The notes beneath the pieces were generated by a model, which saw nothing but the letters and a program-made list of their open reading frames with translations, was not told the origin of the DNA and did not search any database. A stretch of 64,000 nt of DNA from Sutcliffiella horikoshii (GTDB lineage Bacteria > Bacillota > Bacilli > Bacillales > Bacillaceae_I), in contig NZ_CP020880.1 in assembly GCF_002157855.1 (NCBI RefSeq), forward strand, positions 2,480,001 through 2,544,000, in the 5' to 3' direction. Positions 48,816 to 57,863 of this stretch are shown piece by piece. The position numbers and the translations under genes are program-made. Each line of letters starts with the position of its first letter. Within the stretch, counting starts at the first letter, position 1.

Positions 48816-50347
48816 TTCTCATCTTCCTGCCAAAATATTTTTTTCAAAACCTTCTCCCAGGTTACAGGTTGCTGGTCTACATCACTTTTTGAAGTGAATT
48901 TTATTTCCCGACTATAACTGTCCATATTCAATCCACAGTTATCGCAACATTGCTGTATAGGAGTGGACATCTCTTCATCAAAATAATGCAGCAACTCTTT
49001 TCTCCTGCAAAGAGCTGTGGTAGTCCAATTATTAAACTCCTTAAGCTTCGAACGTTTCATGGTAGTTCGTTTGTCAATTCTGCTTTGTATCTCTTCTATG
49101 CATGGTTGAAGAGAGGCGATATTCAGTTTCCCGTGTTTGTGTAAGAACTCGTTTAGTTGAAAAAAGAGATACCTCCAATAGGACTCCTGCTCTGGATATT
49201 GTTCTACCCATTCTTTCATTTGTTTTTTTGATATGGATTCTATTTCACCGTATTCATTGACCAGGTTTTGAAGGATATAAGATACCCACTCTTGGTCAGG
49301 CAATTCATTGCCTATTATGAACTCTGGCAGCATCGCATCTTCCTTACTTTTGAGCAAGATTGCAATACTTTGGTTTCCCCCTCTTCCTGCACGTCCAATT
49401 TCCTGCACAAAAGACTCCATTTGAGTTGGCTGGTGGTAGTGAAGAACATACCGTACATTACTTTTATTTATACCCATCCCAAAAGCGCTTGTACAACAGA
49501 TTAGGTCAACCTGATCCATCAAAAACTGTTGTTGAATTAAAATTCGTTGCTCTTGTGATAATCCGGCATGATAATATGCGACCTTGTTTATTCCATTTTC
49601 CGTTAGGTATTCATAAAGTTCTTCCGTCTTTGTTCTGCTCGAAAAATAGATGATGCCTGGAGGTTGCAAGTCGGTTATCAATTCAAGTAACCGTTCCCTT
49701 TTTTCTTGGTTATTGACTACTTCTTCCACTTTTAATGCTATGTTAGGTCTGTCCAATGAATTGATGTGAAAAACAGGTTCTGACATGCCTAAAAATGCTT
49801 GAATATCTTGTATGACGGCTTTTGTTGCAGTTGCAGTCAAGGCCAATGTGGGCGGTTCTCCAAGGATTTTATTTACCGTTCCCAATTTCAGATAATCCGT
49901 CCGAAAGTCATGCCCCCATTGAGAAACACAATGTGCTTCATCTACTACAAACAAATCAATACGAACTGTTTGGAGTTTCTTGATCCATTTATCTACCTGA
50001 AGCATTTCTGGTGAGATAAAAAGGAATTTATAAGAATTCAAGTCAACGGATAACAGCTTTTCTTTTTCTGAGAAGGTCAAAAATGAGTTTAACGCGACGA
50101 CACTTTTTTCTCCACTTGACCTAAGTTGCTGTACCTGGTCTTCCATTAGGGATAATAATGGGGAAACGATGACGACGGTGCCCCCAAGAGCGTAACCTGG
50201 AAGTTGATAACATAGAGATTTACCCCCTCCTGTAGGAAGTAACGCGATGACATCTTTTTTGCTTAGGACATCCTGGATAATTTCTTTTTGACCCGGTCTA
50301 AAAGAAGAAAAGCCGGTTTTAACTTCCAGCAGAGTGTCTAGGTTCAT
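48812..50347 (-). CDS. recS: RecQ-family ATP-dependent DNA helicase (RecS type)
   Basis: 3'-5' DNA helicase in recombination and repair. 511 residues: Walker A LLPTGGGKSLCYQLPG near 37, DEAH box VVDEAHCVSQWGHDFRTDY near 135, motif III TATA, motif VI QEIGRAGRGG near 315, and a C-terminal zinc-type cysteine set including QCCDNCGLN. It is short and ends without an HRDC domain, like B. subtilis RecS (YpbC) rather than RecQ. It overlaps ypbB upstream by 29 bases. Confidence 0.93.
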   Translation of the reverse strand: MNLDTLLEVKTGFSSFRPGQKEIIQDVLSKKDVIALLPTGGGKSLCYQLPGYALGGTVVIVSPLLSLMEDQVQQLRSSGEKSVVALNSFLTFSEKEKLLSVDLNSYKFLFISPEMLQVDKWIKKLQTVRIDLFVVDEAHCVSQWGHDFRTDYLKLGTVNKILGEPPTLALTATATKAVIQDIQAFLGMSEPVFHINSLDRPNIALKVEEVVNNQEKRERLLELITDLQPPGIIYFSSRTKTEELYEYLTENGINKVAYYHAGLSQEQRILIQQQFLMDQVDLICCTSAFGMGINKSNVRYVLHYHQPTQMESFVQEIGRAGRGGNQSIAILLKSKEDAMLPEFIIGNELPDQEWVSYILQNLVNEYGEIESISKKQMKEWVEQYPEQESYWRYLFFQLNEFLHKHGKLNIASLQPCIEEIQSRIDKRTTMKRSKLKEFNNWTTTALCRRKELLHYFDEEMSTPIQQCCDNCGLNMDSYSREIKFTSKSDVDQQPVTWEKVLKKIFWQEDEN

Positions 50348-51413
50348 CGCTATCCCCCATCCTTGTTAGTACTAACCTTATTTGAAAATAACTGATATCA
50401 TGATTGTTTAACTGCTCTTTAATTCTGCGAAGTTGGTGTGTTTGCAAATCATGAATAACAGCCTGGATTGCTGCTATGTCTTCCTCTTTTACATAAGGAA
50501 TTAGCGAAAATTCACGAATCTGCATGGCAATCTCTACAACGTGATCTTCAATGGTACTTTCCTTCAATCTCCGTATATTGGCAATCTCCGGTAAACTGAG
50601 TCCTTGATGAAGCAACTTTAAACTTTTTTGTGTGGTTTCAGTAAGCAGTGGTCTCTCCAGCAAATCACGACAAATAATAAAAAGACTATTGTAGATTGAA
50701 GCCGCGCCTTTTTCCTCTAAGCTTTGAATTAAAAAGTGCAGAGCTGATTGGAACTCCACGTGAATCCAGGCGGAGTCTTTTTTTAAACTTTTTGCTATTT
50801 GCTCATCTGTATTTCCTGTATGTCGATAACCAGATAGTTTGAGTGCAAAGACAGTCGCTTGATTAGTCGGTAATTGAGTAAGCAAACTGTTTGTTTCCTT
50901 AAACAAATCGTTTAATAACTGTTTTTTTGAACTGCCATTTTGACTCAATAAATAATTTTTTACCCACCTTTGGATAGATTCGTCATACTGTATAGGGATA
51001 AATGTACTTTCTTTCCCTGCCAAATTAGACATAGTTTGAACAAGCAGAGAATATCTCTTCCAAAAAGTCAAACTTTTATCTTTGTATGCATATCCATTTA
51101 AATAAGGAGCTAAATAATAAAGTTTTTCGCCATCTGACAACTGCTTTTTACCTTTGTCTGTAACTTTGTAATGCTCGCTATGTACTTCACGAATAAGTTG
51201 TTCCGCCTGTAAAAAATGTATGGTTTGTTGAAGAAAGTTTCTGTTTAGATCGGGAAAAAGTCCATATACATTAACCAATGAGAAGATATTGGCATCCTGT
51301 ATAGTTTGCGAAGATTTCTTTCCTCTAAATAAATGGTATATCGCTGAATTGCTCCGTTCTCCTCTAAATGAATCAAGGCATTTCAGACACAAATATTCGA
51401 ATGATTTCATCAA
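50319..51413 (-). CDS. ypbB: YpbB, helix-turn-helix protein
   Basis: About 364 residues. The N-terminal half is unrecognised. A C-terminal helix-turn-helix (about 285-340, LLHQGLSLPEIANIRRLKESTIEDHV) resembles the RQC-type HTH found at the end of many RecQ helicases. Since it precedes and overlaps recS, the two may act together as a split helicase. The start is TTG 51413 or ATG 51410 after AAGGTG; the longer frame to 51443 has no site. Confidence 0.82.
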   Translation of the reverse strand: MMKSFEYLCLKCLDSFRGERSNSAIYHLFRGKKSSQTIQDANIFSLVNVYGLFPDLNRNFLQQTIHFLQAEQLIREVHSEHYKVTDKGKKQLSDGEKLYYLAPYLNGYAYKDKSLTFWKRYSLLVQTMSNLAGKESTFIPIQYDESIQRWVKNYLLSQNGSSKKQLLNDLFKETNSLLTQLPTNQATVFALKLSGYRHTGNTDEQIAKSLKKDSAWIHVEFQSALHFLIQSLEEKGAASIYNSLFIICRDLLERPLLTETTQKSLKLLHQGLSLPEIANIRRLKESTIEDHVVEIAMQIREFSLIPYVKEEDIAAIQAVIHDLQTHQLRRIKEQLNNHDISYFQIRLVLTRMGDSDEPRHSAGS

Positions 51414-51553
51414 ATTTCTACACCTTTCTTCCCCTACAGTCATTTTATCAAAATTTTGTAAAGGATGACATGTTTATCACATCTTTTCGTCGGGTAATCT
51501 AACAATATGTTTCAAAACCCTTGTGTGATAAGCATTCTCATTGAGTTTTCTAT

Positions 51554-51582
51554 TGAAAAGTTGGGAAAACAGTTTTACAATA
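51554..51582 (+). promoter_or_regulatory. Sigma-A promoter of fer
   Basis: TTGAAA (51554-51559), 17 bases, TACAAT (51577-51582), about 80 bases before the fer start. Confidence 0.75.
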
Positions 51583-51637
51583 TAAATTATAAGGAATTGG
51601 CTTCCAACTAAATATTGGAAATCATTTAATTGACTAG

Positions 51638-51910
<273 letters not shown>

Positions 51911-51921
51911 TTATAAGAAAT

Positions 51922-51952
51922 GAAGCCCCGATCCTTATGGAATCGGGGCTTC
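51922..51952. terminator. Bidirectional terminator between fer and ribU
   Basis: GAAGCCCCGAT / ATCGGGGCTTC perfect 11-pair stem, with T-rich sequence after it on the plus strand and after it on the minus strand. Confidence 0.92.
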
Positions 51953-51965
51953 TTCTTTATTTTAT

Positions 51966-52550
51966 TTAAACATTCTTTATTTCTAACTGACGATCGAGCC
52001 AAATTGCAAGCTTCTTATATAATAATAAGAACAAGAAAGTGACAATCAACCCTTTGATTATATTAAAAGGTAGGATACCCTTCACAATTCCTTCAATCAT
52101 TTGAGCGGAAGACCCAGATGGGACATTAAGGAAATATGTGAATGCAGGTAAGAAAATATAATAGTTGAGTACACTCATGATCAATGCCATGGATACTGTA
52201 CCCGCAACCAAACCTAATCCTAATCCTTTGGTTGTACGAATTTTATTAAAGATGAAATAAGTCGGCAGTATAAATAATACCCCTGCAGTGAAATTAGCCA
52301 ACTGTCCAACAGGAACTCCTGTCATACTTCCTTGCACAATATAATGCAAGATATTTTTGATTGCTTCGACTGTAATACCAGCCACCGGCCCAAAGATAAT
52401 GGCTGCAAGCAATGCCGGGACGTCACTGAAGTCCACGGATAAAAATGGCGGTAACAAAGGTAGTGGAAAGCTTAGCCACATAAGCAGATAGGAAATACCA
52501 CTTAACATCCCTACTGTTACCATTTTTTTGACGCGATTTGATTGATTCAT
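51966..52550 (-). CDS. ribU: Riboflavin ECF transporter S component (RibU/FmnP)
   Basis: Membrane substrate-binding subunit for riboflavin uptake, working with the shared ECF energising module. 194 residues, six membrane segments, with SFPLPLLPPFLSVDFSDVPALLAA near 25-50, characteristic of RibU. An FMN riboswitch lies upstream on the same strand, confirming the substrate. The start ATG at 52550 follows AGGAGAG, which can pair with TCTCC just upstream. Confidence 0.95.
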   Translation of the reverse strand: MNQSNRVKKMVTVGMLSGISYLLMWLSFPLPLLPPFLSVDFSDVPALLAAIIFGPVAGITVEAIKNILHYIVQGSMTGVPVGQLANFTAGVLFILPTYFIFNKIRTTKGLGLGLVAGTVSMALIMSVLNYYIFLPAFTYFLNVPSGSSAQMIEGIVKGILPFNIIKGLIVTFLFLLLYKKLAIWLDRQLEIKNV

Positions 52551-52732
52551 TCTTCTTCTCTCCTTTTCAAATGGAGATCCACCTCGTACGAAAAGAGAGA
52601 ATTCAAAGATGTGTGTTTATTTCTTGATGCAAATCCACGCAAATAACCGTTTGTCAAAATGAACAAACGGGAGTACGAAGGCATCAGGAAATAAGCATCG
52701 AAACGAAGAAATTTCGACAACTTTGAACCTCC

Positions 52733-52860
52733 ATCTTCTCCCATCCAGACTATACTGTCGGCTTTGGAATCGCACCAAATCCTGCCCCAACATCAGGCTC
52801 GCGGGCTTAGAGAATACATCTCATCACCGCCGATCGGGAATTTCACCCTGCCCCGAAGAT
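52733..52860 (-). ncRNA. FMN riboswitch (RFN element)
   Basis: On the minus strand the element starts ATCTTCGGGGCAGGGTGAAA, has TTCCCGATCGGCGGTGAT and GCGAGCC, and closes with CAGTATAGTCTGGATGGGAG and GAAGAT. The first and last six bases pair as P1. These are the conserved blocks of the RFN element. About 180 bases separate it from ribU. They contain a CCGTTTGT/ACAAACGG hairpin and a TCTCC/GGAGA pair over the ribosome binding site. Confidence 0.95.
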
Positions 52861-52958
52861 AGATCATATTATTAACTTACGAGTTTATTATACTCAAAAA
52901 ATAGTAAAAAGGGAAGAGAAGTGAATTGTTATTCATTTTTTATAGGAATTTTGAAACA

Positions 52959-52972
52959 ATAAGCGCTTACAT
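52959..52972 (+). promoter_or_regulatory. Possible cre (CcpA) site upstream of serA
   Basis: The reverse complement reads TGTAAGCGCTTATT, close to the TGWAANCGNTNWCA consensus except at the last two positions. It lies about 24 bases upstream of the serA -35 box. Confidence 0.4.
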
Positions 52973-52995
52973 AGGTTCGACCTGTTGTAAAGTCA

Positions 52996-53024
52996 TTGAC
53001 ATGCTTCCTGATAGATGATAAATT
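52996..53024 (+). promoter_or_regulatory. Sigma-A promoter of serA
   Basis: TTGACA (52996-53001), 17 bases, TAAATT (53019-53024), about 40 bases before the ATG. Confidence 0.8.
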
Positions 53025-53064
53025 ATCAGAAATTTTATAATATTTTTTTGGAGGGATTGCATTT

Positions 53065-54639
53065 ATGTTTCATGTGCTCGTTGCAGATTCTATAAGTTCA
53101 GAAGGACTGACCCCGCTCTTAGAAGCGGAAAATGTTAAAGTATATCGGAAAGATCGGGAAGAAGACAACTACAATCCAGAAGACATCGATGCACTACTCG
53201 TACGAAGTGCCACCCAGGTGGATGATGCCCTTCTCTCTTCTCTTTCCAATCTCCAAGTAGTCGCTAGGGCGGGAGTTGGCGTGGATAATATTGATATAAC
53301 CGCTGCAACCAAAAGAGGCGTGGTCGTCATAAATGCACCAGACGGGAATACCATTTCCACTGCAGAACACACTTTTGCCATGATTTCTTCATTAGTCCGT
53401 CACATACCTCAAGCAAACATGAATGTGAAAGGTGCCCAATGGAGCAGAAAGAAGTTTATTGGGACAGAGCTATTCGGAAAGACCCTTGGAATCGTGGGAT
53501 TTGGCCGAATTGGCGGTGAAATTGCCAAGCGTGCAAAAGCTTTCCAGATGAAAGTAGTGGTATATGATCCCTTTTTAACTGACACGCGGGCTGAGAAATT
53601 AAGTGTTATCTCCTTACCTTTAGACGAAGTGATGAAGCAGGCGGATATCATTACCGTACATACACCTCTCACGAAAGAAACAAAAGGTTTGTTCAATAAA
53701 GAAAATATCCCTCAATTAAAGAAAGGCGTTTATCTTGTTAATTGTGCACGTGGTGGAATTATTGATGAAGAAGCATTGCTCCACCATTTGAACACAGGAC
53801 ATGTTGCCGGTGCTGCCCTTGATGTATTTGAAGTAGAGCCACCAACCAATCATGATCTTGTACAGCATGAGCATGTAATTGTCACACCGCACCTTGGAGC
53901 ATCAACAAAAGAAGCACAATACAATGTCGCTTTCCAAGTTTCAAAAGATGTGCTGGCTTATTTAAATGGCCAATCGGTAAATACCAGCATCAACTTGCCT
54001 ACTATTCCAAAAGAAATTTATAAAAAGATTCAACCGTTCTATCAACTCGGAAAAACTTTGGGTTCCATTCTTTCTCAATCTGCCAAAACACCAATTGAAG
54101 AGATTACAGCAACGTATGCCGGCGTTATAACGGAGTGGGAAACATCTATTTTGACTAAAAGTATTATTGCAGGGTTTTTGCGAAATCGTGTGGATACGAC
54201 TGTTAACGAAGTGAATGCTGCTACCATTGCGAAAGAACGTGGTATCAGTTATGGAGAAAAACATCAAACAGACAGTTATGGATACTCCAATATCATTCAA
54301 GTGGAAGCGCAGGGAAAAGATGTAAACTTAGTAGTAAGGGCGACATTCATTGAAGGTTTTGGCGCTAGAATTGTTCATATGAATGGATTTGACATTGACT
54401 TTGCACCTAGCGGCCATTTGCTCTATGTGCAGCATACGGATCGTCCTGGTGTCATCGGACAACTCGGGCTCATTTTTGGTAAACATGAAACAAATATTGC
54501 TACGATGCATGTGGGACGGATGCTACAGGGCGGAAAAGCAATTATGATGCTTTCTTTTGACCAACCGCTTGAAAAAGTGCTCATAGATGAAATCCTTCTC
54601 ATACCGGATATTTCTTCTGCGATTATATTAGAGTTATAG
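53065..54639 (+). CDS. serA: D-3-phosphoglycerate dehydrogenase
   Basis: First step of serine synthesis, oxidising 3-phosphoglycerate with NAD. 524 residues of the long form: catalytic and nucleotide domains (GIVGFGRIGGEIAKRAK near 145; NCARGGIIDE with the active arginine; HLGAST with the catalytic His), an intervening domain (about 315-445) and a C-terminal ACT domain (about 450-524, LLYVQHTDRPGVIGQLG) for serine feedback. The start follows GGAGGGATTGCATTT. Confidence 0.97.
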   Translation: MFHVLVADSISSEGLTPLLEAENVKVYRKDREEDNYNPEDIDALLVRSATQVDDALLSSLSNLQVVARAGVGVDNIDITAATKRGVVVINAPDGNTISTAEHTFAMISSLVRHIPQANMNVKGAQWSRKKFIGTELFGKTLGIVGFGRIGGEIAKRAKAFQMKVVVYDPFLTDTRAEKLSVISLPLDEVMKQADIITVHTPLTKETKGLFNKENIPQLKKGVYLVNCARGGIIDEEALLHHLNTGHVAGAALDVFEVEPPTNHDLVQHEHVIVTPHLGASTKEAQYNVAFQVSKDVLAYLNGQSVNTSINLPTIPKEIYKKIQPFYQLGKTLGSILSQSAKTPIEEITATYAGVITEWETSILTKSIIAGFLRNRVDTTVNEVNAATIAKERGISYGEKHQTDSYGYSNIIQVEAQGKDVNLVVRATFIEGFGARIVHMNGFDIDFAPSGHLLYVQHTDRPGVIGQLGLIFGKHETNIATMHVGRMLQGGKAIMMLSFDQPLEKVLIDEILLIPDISSAIILEL

Positions 54640-54676
54640 CAATTATTGGGAATGAAATTGTTCCCTACCATAAATT

Positions 54677-54700
54677 ATCCCCTTACTTTTTTAAGGGGAT
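54677..54700 (+). terminator. Terminator of serA
   Basis: ATCCCCTTA / TAAGGGGAT with a CTTTTT loop and a weak T tail. A near copy, CCCCTTACTTTTGTAAGGGG, lies at 56886-56908 beyond the transposase remnants. Confidence 0.7.
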
Positions 54701-54759
54701 TCTGACTGTAGAAAAACTAGCGGTAATTCCAGGTTGTCTTCAGTTTTTTGTGGAACGAT

Positions 54760-55062
54760 ATACATGTGTATTTTAATATGAATATAGATAACACGTCAGA
54801 TACCGATGCCTTTGTAACTCCTGGAAACGTTCATGACTCTGTTCCCTATCCCTCACGCCTAGACCGTCAAATCAAACGCTTTGGATTTATAGTGGAACCT
54901 GTAGCACTTGATTCTGGCTATTGCTATCTTACCAAACCGATTTGTAAGGGATTATCAGATAGAAAGATATTTGGAGTAATTGCACATAGAAGGTTTCAAC
55001 CGACCAAAGGTCTCTTTCCAAAATGGAAATTCACCTATCAGCCAAAGGCCCGGTTGGGCTAG
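54760..55062 (+). pseudogene. IS1182-like transposase fragment, middle part
   Basis: The translation SDTDAFVTPGNVHDSVPYPS ... ALDSGY ... IFGVIAHRRFQPTKGLFPKW matches the central catalytic part of IS1182-type DDE transposases as I know them. It has no proper start. It breaks off after KWKFTY, where the family would continue for well over 100 residues, and meets a stop at 55060-55062. A C-terminal piece of the same kind lies at 56704-56790 on the same strand, so this looks like one half of a split element. Confidence 0.85.
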
Positions 55063-55200
55063 GTATGTAGGAACCTTTTTCTCTCAGGTAGGATGCGAAA
55101 TTAAACCAAATGTTCGACCAAAATATATGTAGAGTTTCTCTGCAAGCTGACGAGCACTAATAAGTGCTCGTTTTTGGAGTCTACACCTATTATCACCAAG

Positions 55201-56646
55201 TTAATTATTATCTTTGGTATAGGTATGTTTGCTGTTCGTAAGTTTCTGTAAATCTTCTCTATATAAAGTATCCTTCAATTCCTGCATTTTAAATGGAATT
55301 AATGGTGAAAGATAGGGAACACCTACTGATTTTAGGCTCACCATATAAATTATTTGCAGGGTTATAGCAATAATTAACCCGGTAAATCCAAAAAAATTAG
55401 CAGTAAGCAAAAATATGATTCTTAGAGTGTTATCAACTACTACGAGCCCTCTGTTTGCCCCTAAGAAACTTGAGAGAGTTGTTATCCCAATGACGATTAG
55501 ACTGACTGGATGGATTAATTTTGCCGTAACGGCTGTTTCGCCAATTACGATTGTTCCGATTAAAGAAACCAAAATTACTGCCGTTTGCGGAAGCCGGAAC
55601 GAAACATCGACTAGTATTCTTATCAAAAATATTAGAATGATAATTTCCCAAAAGGTCGGCAACAGCTCATCCTTAGAAATGATTGCTTCTGAAATCTTTT
55701 TTGGCAGATCATCTTTGTGAAAATTGGCTAACGCTATATAAACAGCAGGCAGATATACTCCCATCAAAAATGCAAACAATCTCATTGTCCGGCTAGTAAA
55801 CCTGCCCAATGGAATGTGATATTCATCAGGTGCCTGAAGAAATTCGACAAATAGAGCAGGAGCTATGATGGCAAAAGGGTATCCATCAACAATAACGGCT
55901 ACTCTTCCTTCAAATAAGGAAGAGACCACTCCGTCAATTCTTTCGGAATGCCTTATTCGTGGAAAAATAGACCTTGGCTTTCCCTCTAATACATCCTCTA
56001 CTACTCTTTCACTGAGGACATACTTTATCCTAAGACTATTTATTCTCTTTTTAACTTTTTTTAATATTCCTTTATCCACAATTCCTTCAATGTATAAGAT
56101 AGAAACTGATGTTGGGGAAATTGAGCCCAACTCTATTGTATCTACACAAAAATCGAGAGTTTTTATTGAACTTCTTATCAGATTGATATTTGTTTTCATT
56201 TTTTCAGTTAATCCAATTTGGGGACCTCTTGCGCTACGTTCTCCTACTGTTGCTTCGATGCTTCTTTCCGCCCACTTAGGAGATGGGATGATGATCCCTT
56301 GTTGATACTCGTTTATCAGTAAGACAGCACTCCCCTGTACAATGGCATCGGTCAGCTCTTTATACTTAGTAGTGGTCTTCACATCTGCCGATTCAATGAT
56401 TCTTCCCATTATCTTATCTATGAGTAATTCCTTCATACATACAGTCTTAAAGGTTTCCAATAAAGGCTTGACCACATGTTCCTGAATCAGATCTAAATCA
56501 ATGATTCCGTCTAGATAGACAACAGCCATTTCGGCAGAACCCTTGTAACCCACCTTTAAATTACGTACTTTAAGATCGGATGTATGGTGAAAAGAATTTT
56601 GGATATTTCTGATATTTTCTTCAAGGCATTTTTCTATGTTAAGCAT
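55201..56646 (-). CDS. GerA-family spore germination protein, A subunit (orphan)
   Basis: About 481 residues from ATG 56646, which follows GGGAGG. GerA-type subunits form part of nutrient germinant receptors in the spore inner membrane. The soluble N-terminal part (1-260) includes DLKVRNLKVGYKGSAEMAVVY and ARGPQIGLTEKM-like segments. Next comes the conserved FEGRVAVIVDGYPFAIIAP near 250, then about five membrane helices (SRTMRLFAFLMGVYLPAVYI onward). No gerB or gerC partner lies beside it, which is unusual; spoVAF-like single subunits exist. The gene sits between two pieces of a transposase on the opposite strand. Confidence 0.9.
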   Translation of the reverse strand: MLNIEKCLEENIRNIQNSFHHTSDLKVRNLKVGYKGSAEMAVVYLDGIIDLDLIQEHVVKPLLETFKTVCMKELLIDKIMGRIIESADVKTTTKYKELTDAIVQGSAVLLINEYQQGIIIPSPKWAERSIEATVGERSARGPQIGLTEKMKTNINLIRSSIKTLDFCVDTIELGSISPTSVSILYIEGIVDKGILKKVKKRINSLRIKYVLSERVVEDVLEGKPRSIFPRIRHSERIDGVVSSLFEGRVAVIVDGYPFAIIAPALFVEFLQAPDEYHIPLGRFTSRTMRLFAFLMGVYLPAVYIALANFHKDDLPKKISEAIISKDELLPTFWEIIILIFLIRILVDVSFRLPQTAVILVSLIGTIVIGETAVTAKLIHPVSLIVIGITTLSSFLGANRGLVVVDNTLRIIFLLTANFFGFTGLIIAITLQIIYMVSLKSVGVPYLSPLIPFKMQELKDTLYREDLQKLTNSKHTYTKDNN

Positions 56647-56703
56647 AATACTACCTCCCTTACAGGTAGTATTAGGAAATATCAAAATACTATACTTTTG
56701 TCG

Positions 56704-56790
56704 ATGCAGGCGATGCTTACTTTCTTTGCATTAAATCTAAAGAAGATGGCCAACTGGACAGGGAGAGGTCCAGCGATAGCCTATAAATAG
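56704..56790 (+). pseudogene. IS1182-like transposase fragment, C-terminal end
   Basis: The translation MQAMLTFFALNLKKMANW then TGRGPAIAYK and a stop resembles the end of IS1182-type transposases (LTFAAxNLKKLAxW). It is in the same orientation and in correct order relative to the fragment at 54760-55062, with the gerA-type gene in between. Confidence 0.7.
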
Positions 56791-56835
56791 TATTCAGGAA
56801 GTCTATCTTTTCATATCAAATTTAACTAAATATTA

Positions 56836-56873
56836 AAAAGGGATTTGGAATGTGAACATTCCGAACCCCTTTT
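56836..56873. terminator. Terminator hairpin beyond the transposase remnant
   Basis: AAAGGGATTTGGAATGT and ACATTCCGAACCCCTTT form a long stem with a GA loop. T-rich sequence follows on both strands. A second small hairpin, CCCCTTACTTTTGTAAGGGG, lies at 56886-56908. Confidence 0.75.
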
Positions 56874-56945
56874 GTTTATAAACTGTGTCCCCTTACTTTT
56901 GTAAGGGGGATTTTTAATGCCATTATTTTTATTGAGTGGACAGGA

Positions 56946-57758
56946 TTAACCTAATTCTACCTCGCTGCGTTCTCCTCTATTAAAGGTCATAATTGTTTTG
57001 TATCCTACTTCTTTTGCAAGCTTTACGGCTTGTTCATAATCGGCGCCAACGTGTTCTGGCACATGGGCATCCGAGGAGAGGACAATAGGCACTCCTTTGT
57101 CATGACAAAGTTTCAGCAAGCGTTTATCTGGATATAATTCTCCAACAGGCTTCCTCAGTCCAGCAGTACTTATTTCTACACAAGTTTTAGAGTTAGCTAG
57201 AGCCGAAGCTGCCCGCTCATACTGCTCTAAAAGAAATTCTTCGTCCTTTGGCACGTATTTGAAAATCTTTACTAGATCTAGATGTCCTATTATATCGAAC
57301 ATATTTGACTCAGCAAGAGTAACTACTTGATCAAAATATTTCGTATACACCTCATTGGTATCGCGGCGGTCCCATTCTTTACGAAACTCGGCCAAGTCAA
57401 TCCCAAAGTCCCCTACCCAATGTATGGAACCGATCACATAGTCAAAAGGATAAGCATCGATAAATTTTTTCATCTCGGCATGCTTGCCAGGTGTATAATC
57501 CATTTCAATGGACATTTTCACATTGATATCTTCATTCCAGGCCTGTTGGAAAAGTTGATAATATTCGGCCATATCATAATATCTTCGTTCCTCCACCCAG
57601 GGGTTGCTGAGAATATCTTTTGTTTGATAGAAATGATAGGCATGTTCTGAGATACCAAACTCTTCTATCTCTTTTTGTTGAGCTACCTTTGTAAATTGTT
57701 TTAGGTATTCTAGAGTTAATGTTCCTCTTTCCAAATGGTTATGATAATCTGTCAGCAT
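56946..57758 (-). CDS. PHP-domain phosphoesterase, histidinol-phosphatase (HisJ/HisK) type
   Basis: About 270 residues from ATG 57758 (MLTDYHNHLERGTL), which follows GAGAGGGGACAGTTT. Metal ligands of the PHP fold are all visible: DYHNH at the start, GISEHAYHF near 40, SIEMDYTPG near 95, IGSIHWVGD near 120, IGHLDLVK near 175 and SSDAHVPEHVG near 235. Members dephosphorylate histidinol phosphate or related substrates; the exact substrate is not shown. The longer open frame upstream is not needed. Confidence 0.85.
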   Translation of the reverse strand: MLTDYHNHLERGTLTLEYLKQFTKVAQQKEIEEFGISEHAYHFYQTKDILSNPWVEERRYYDMAEYYQLFQQAWNEDINVKMSIEMDYTPGKHAEMKKFIDAYPFDYVIGSIHWVGDFGIDLAEFRKEWDRRDTNEVYTKYFDQVVTLAESNMFDIIGHLDLVKIFKYVPKDEEFLLEQYERAASALANSKTCVEISTAGLRKPVGELYPDKRLLKLCHDKGVPIVLSSDAHVPEHVGADYEQAVKLAKEVGYKTIMTFNRGERSEVELG

Positions 57759-57840
57759 AAACTGTCCCCTCTCATCTTTTTTGCTAATTATACTATTAAT
57801 ATAAAGAGAGATGGGTTGTATTTTCAAAAAATTCATAAAA

Positions 57841-57863
57841 AAGGGTGCCTAATCAGCACCTTT
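57841..57863 (-). terminator. Terminator of the gntP-bdhA-small gene transcript
   Basis: Minus strand AAAGGTGC / GCACCCTT, then TTTTATG. It overlaps the last codons of the small gene at 57849-58013. Confidence 0.8.

Noticed and set aside
52547-52744. Open frame between the FMN riboswitch and ribU
   Set aside because: It lies in the untranslated leader, overlaps the riboswitch end and has no homologous motif.
54748-55062. New small protein after serA
   Set aside because: The sequence matches the middle of an IS1182-type transposase and lacks a start; it is a fragment.
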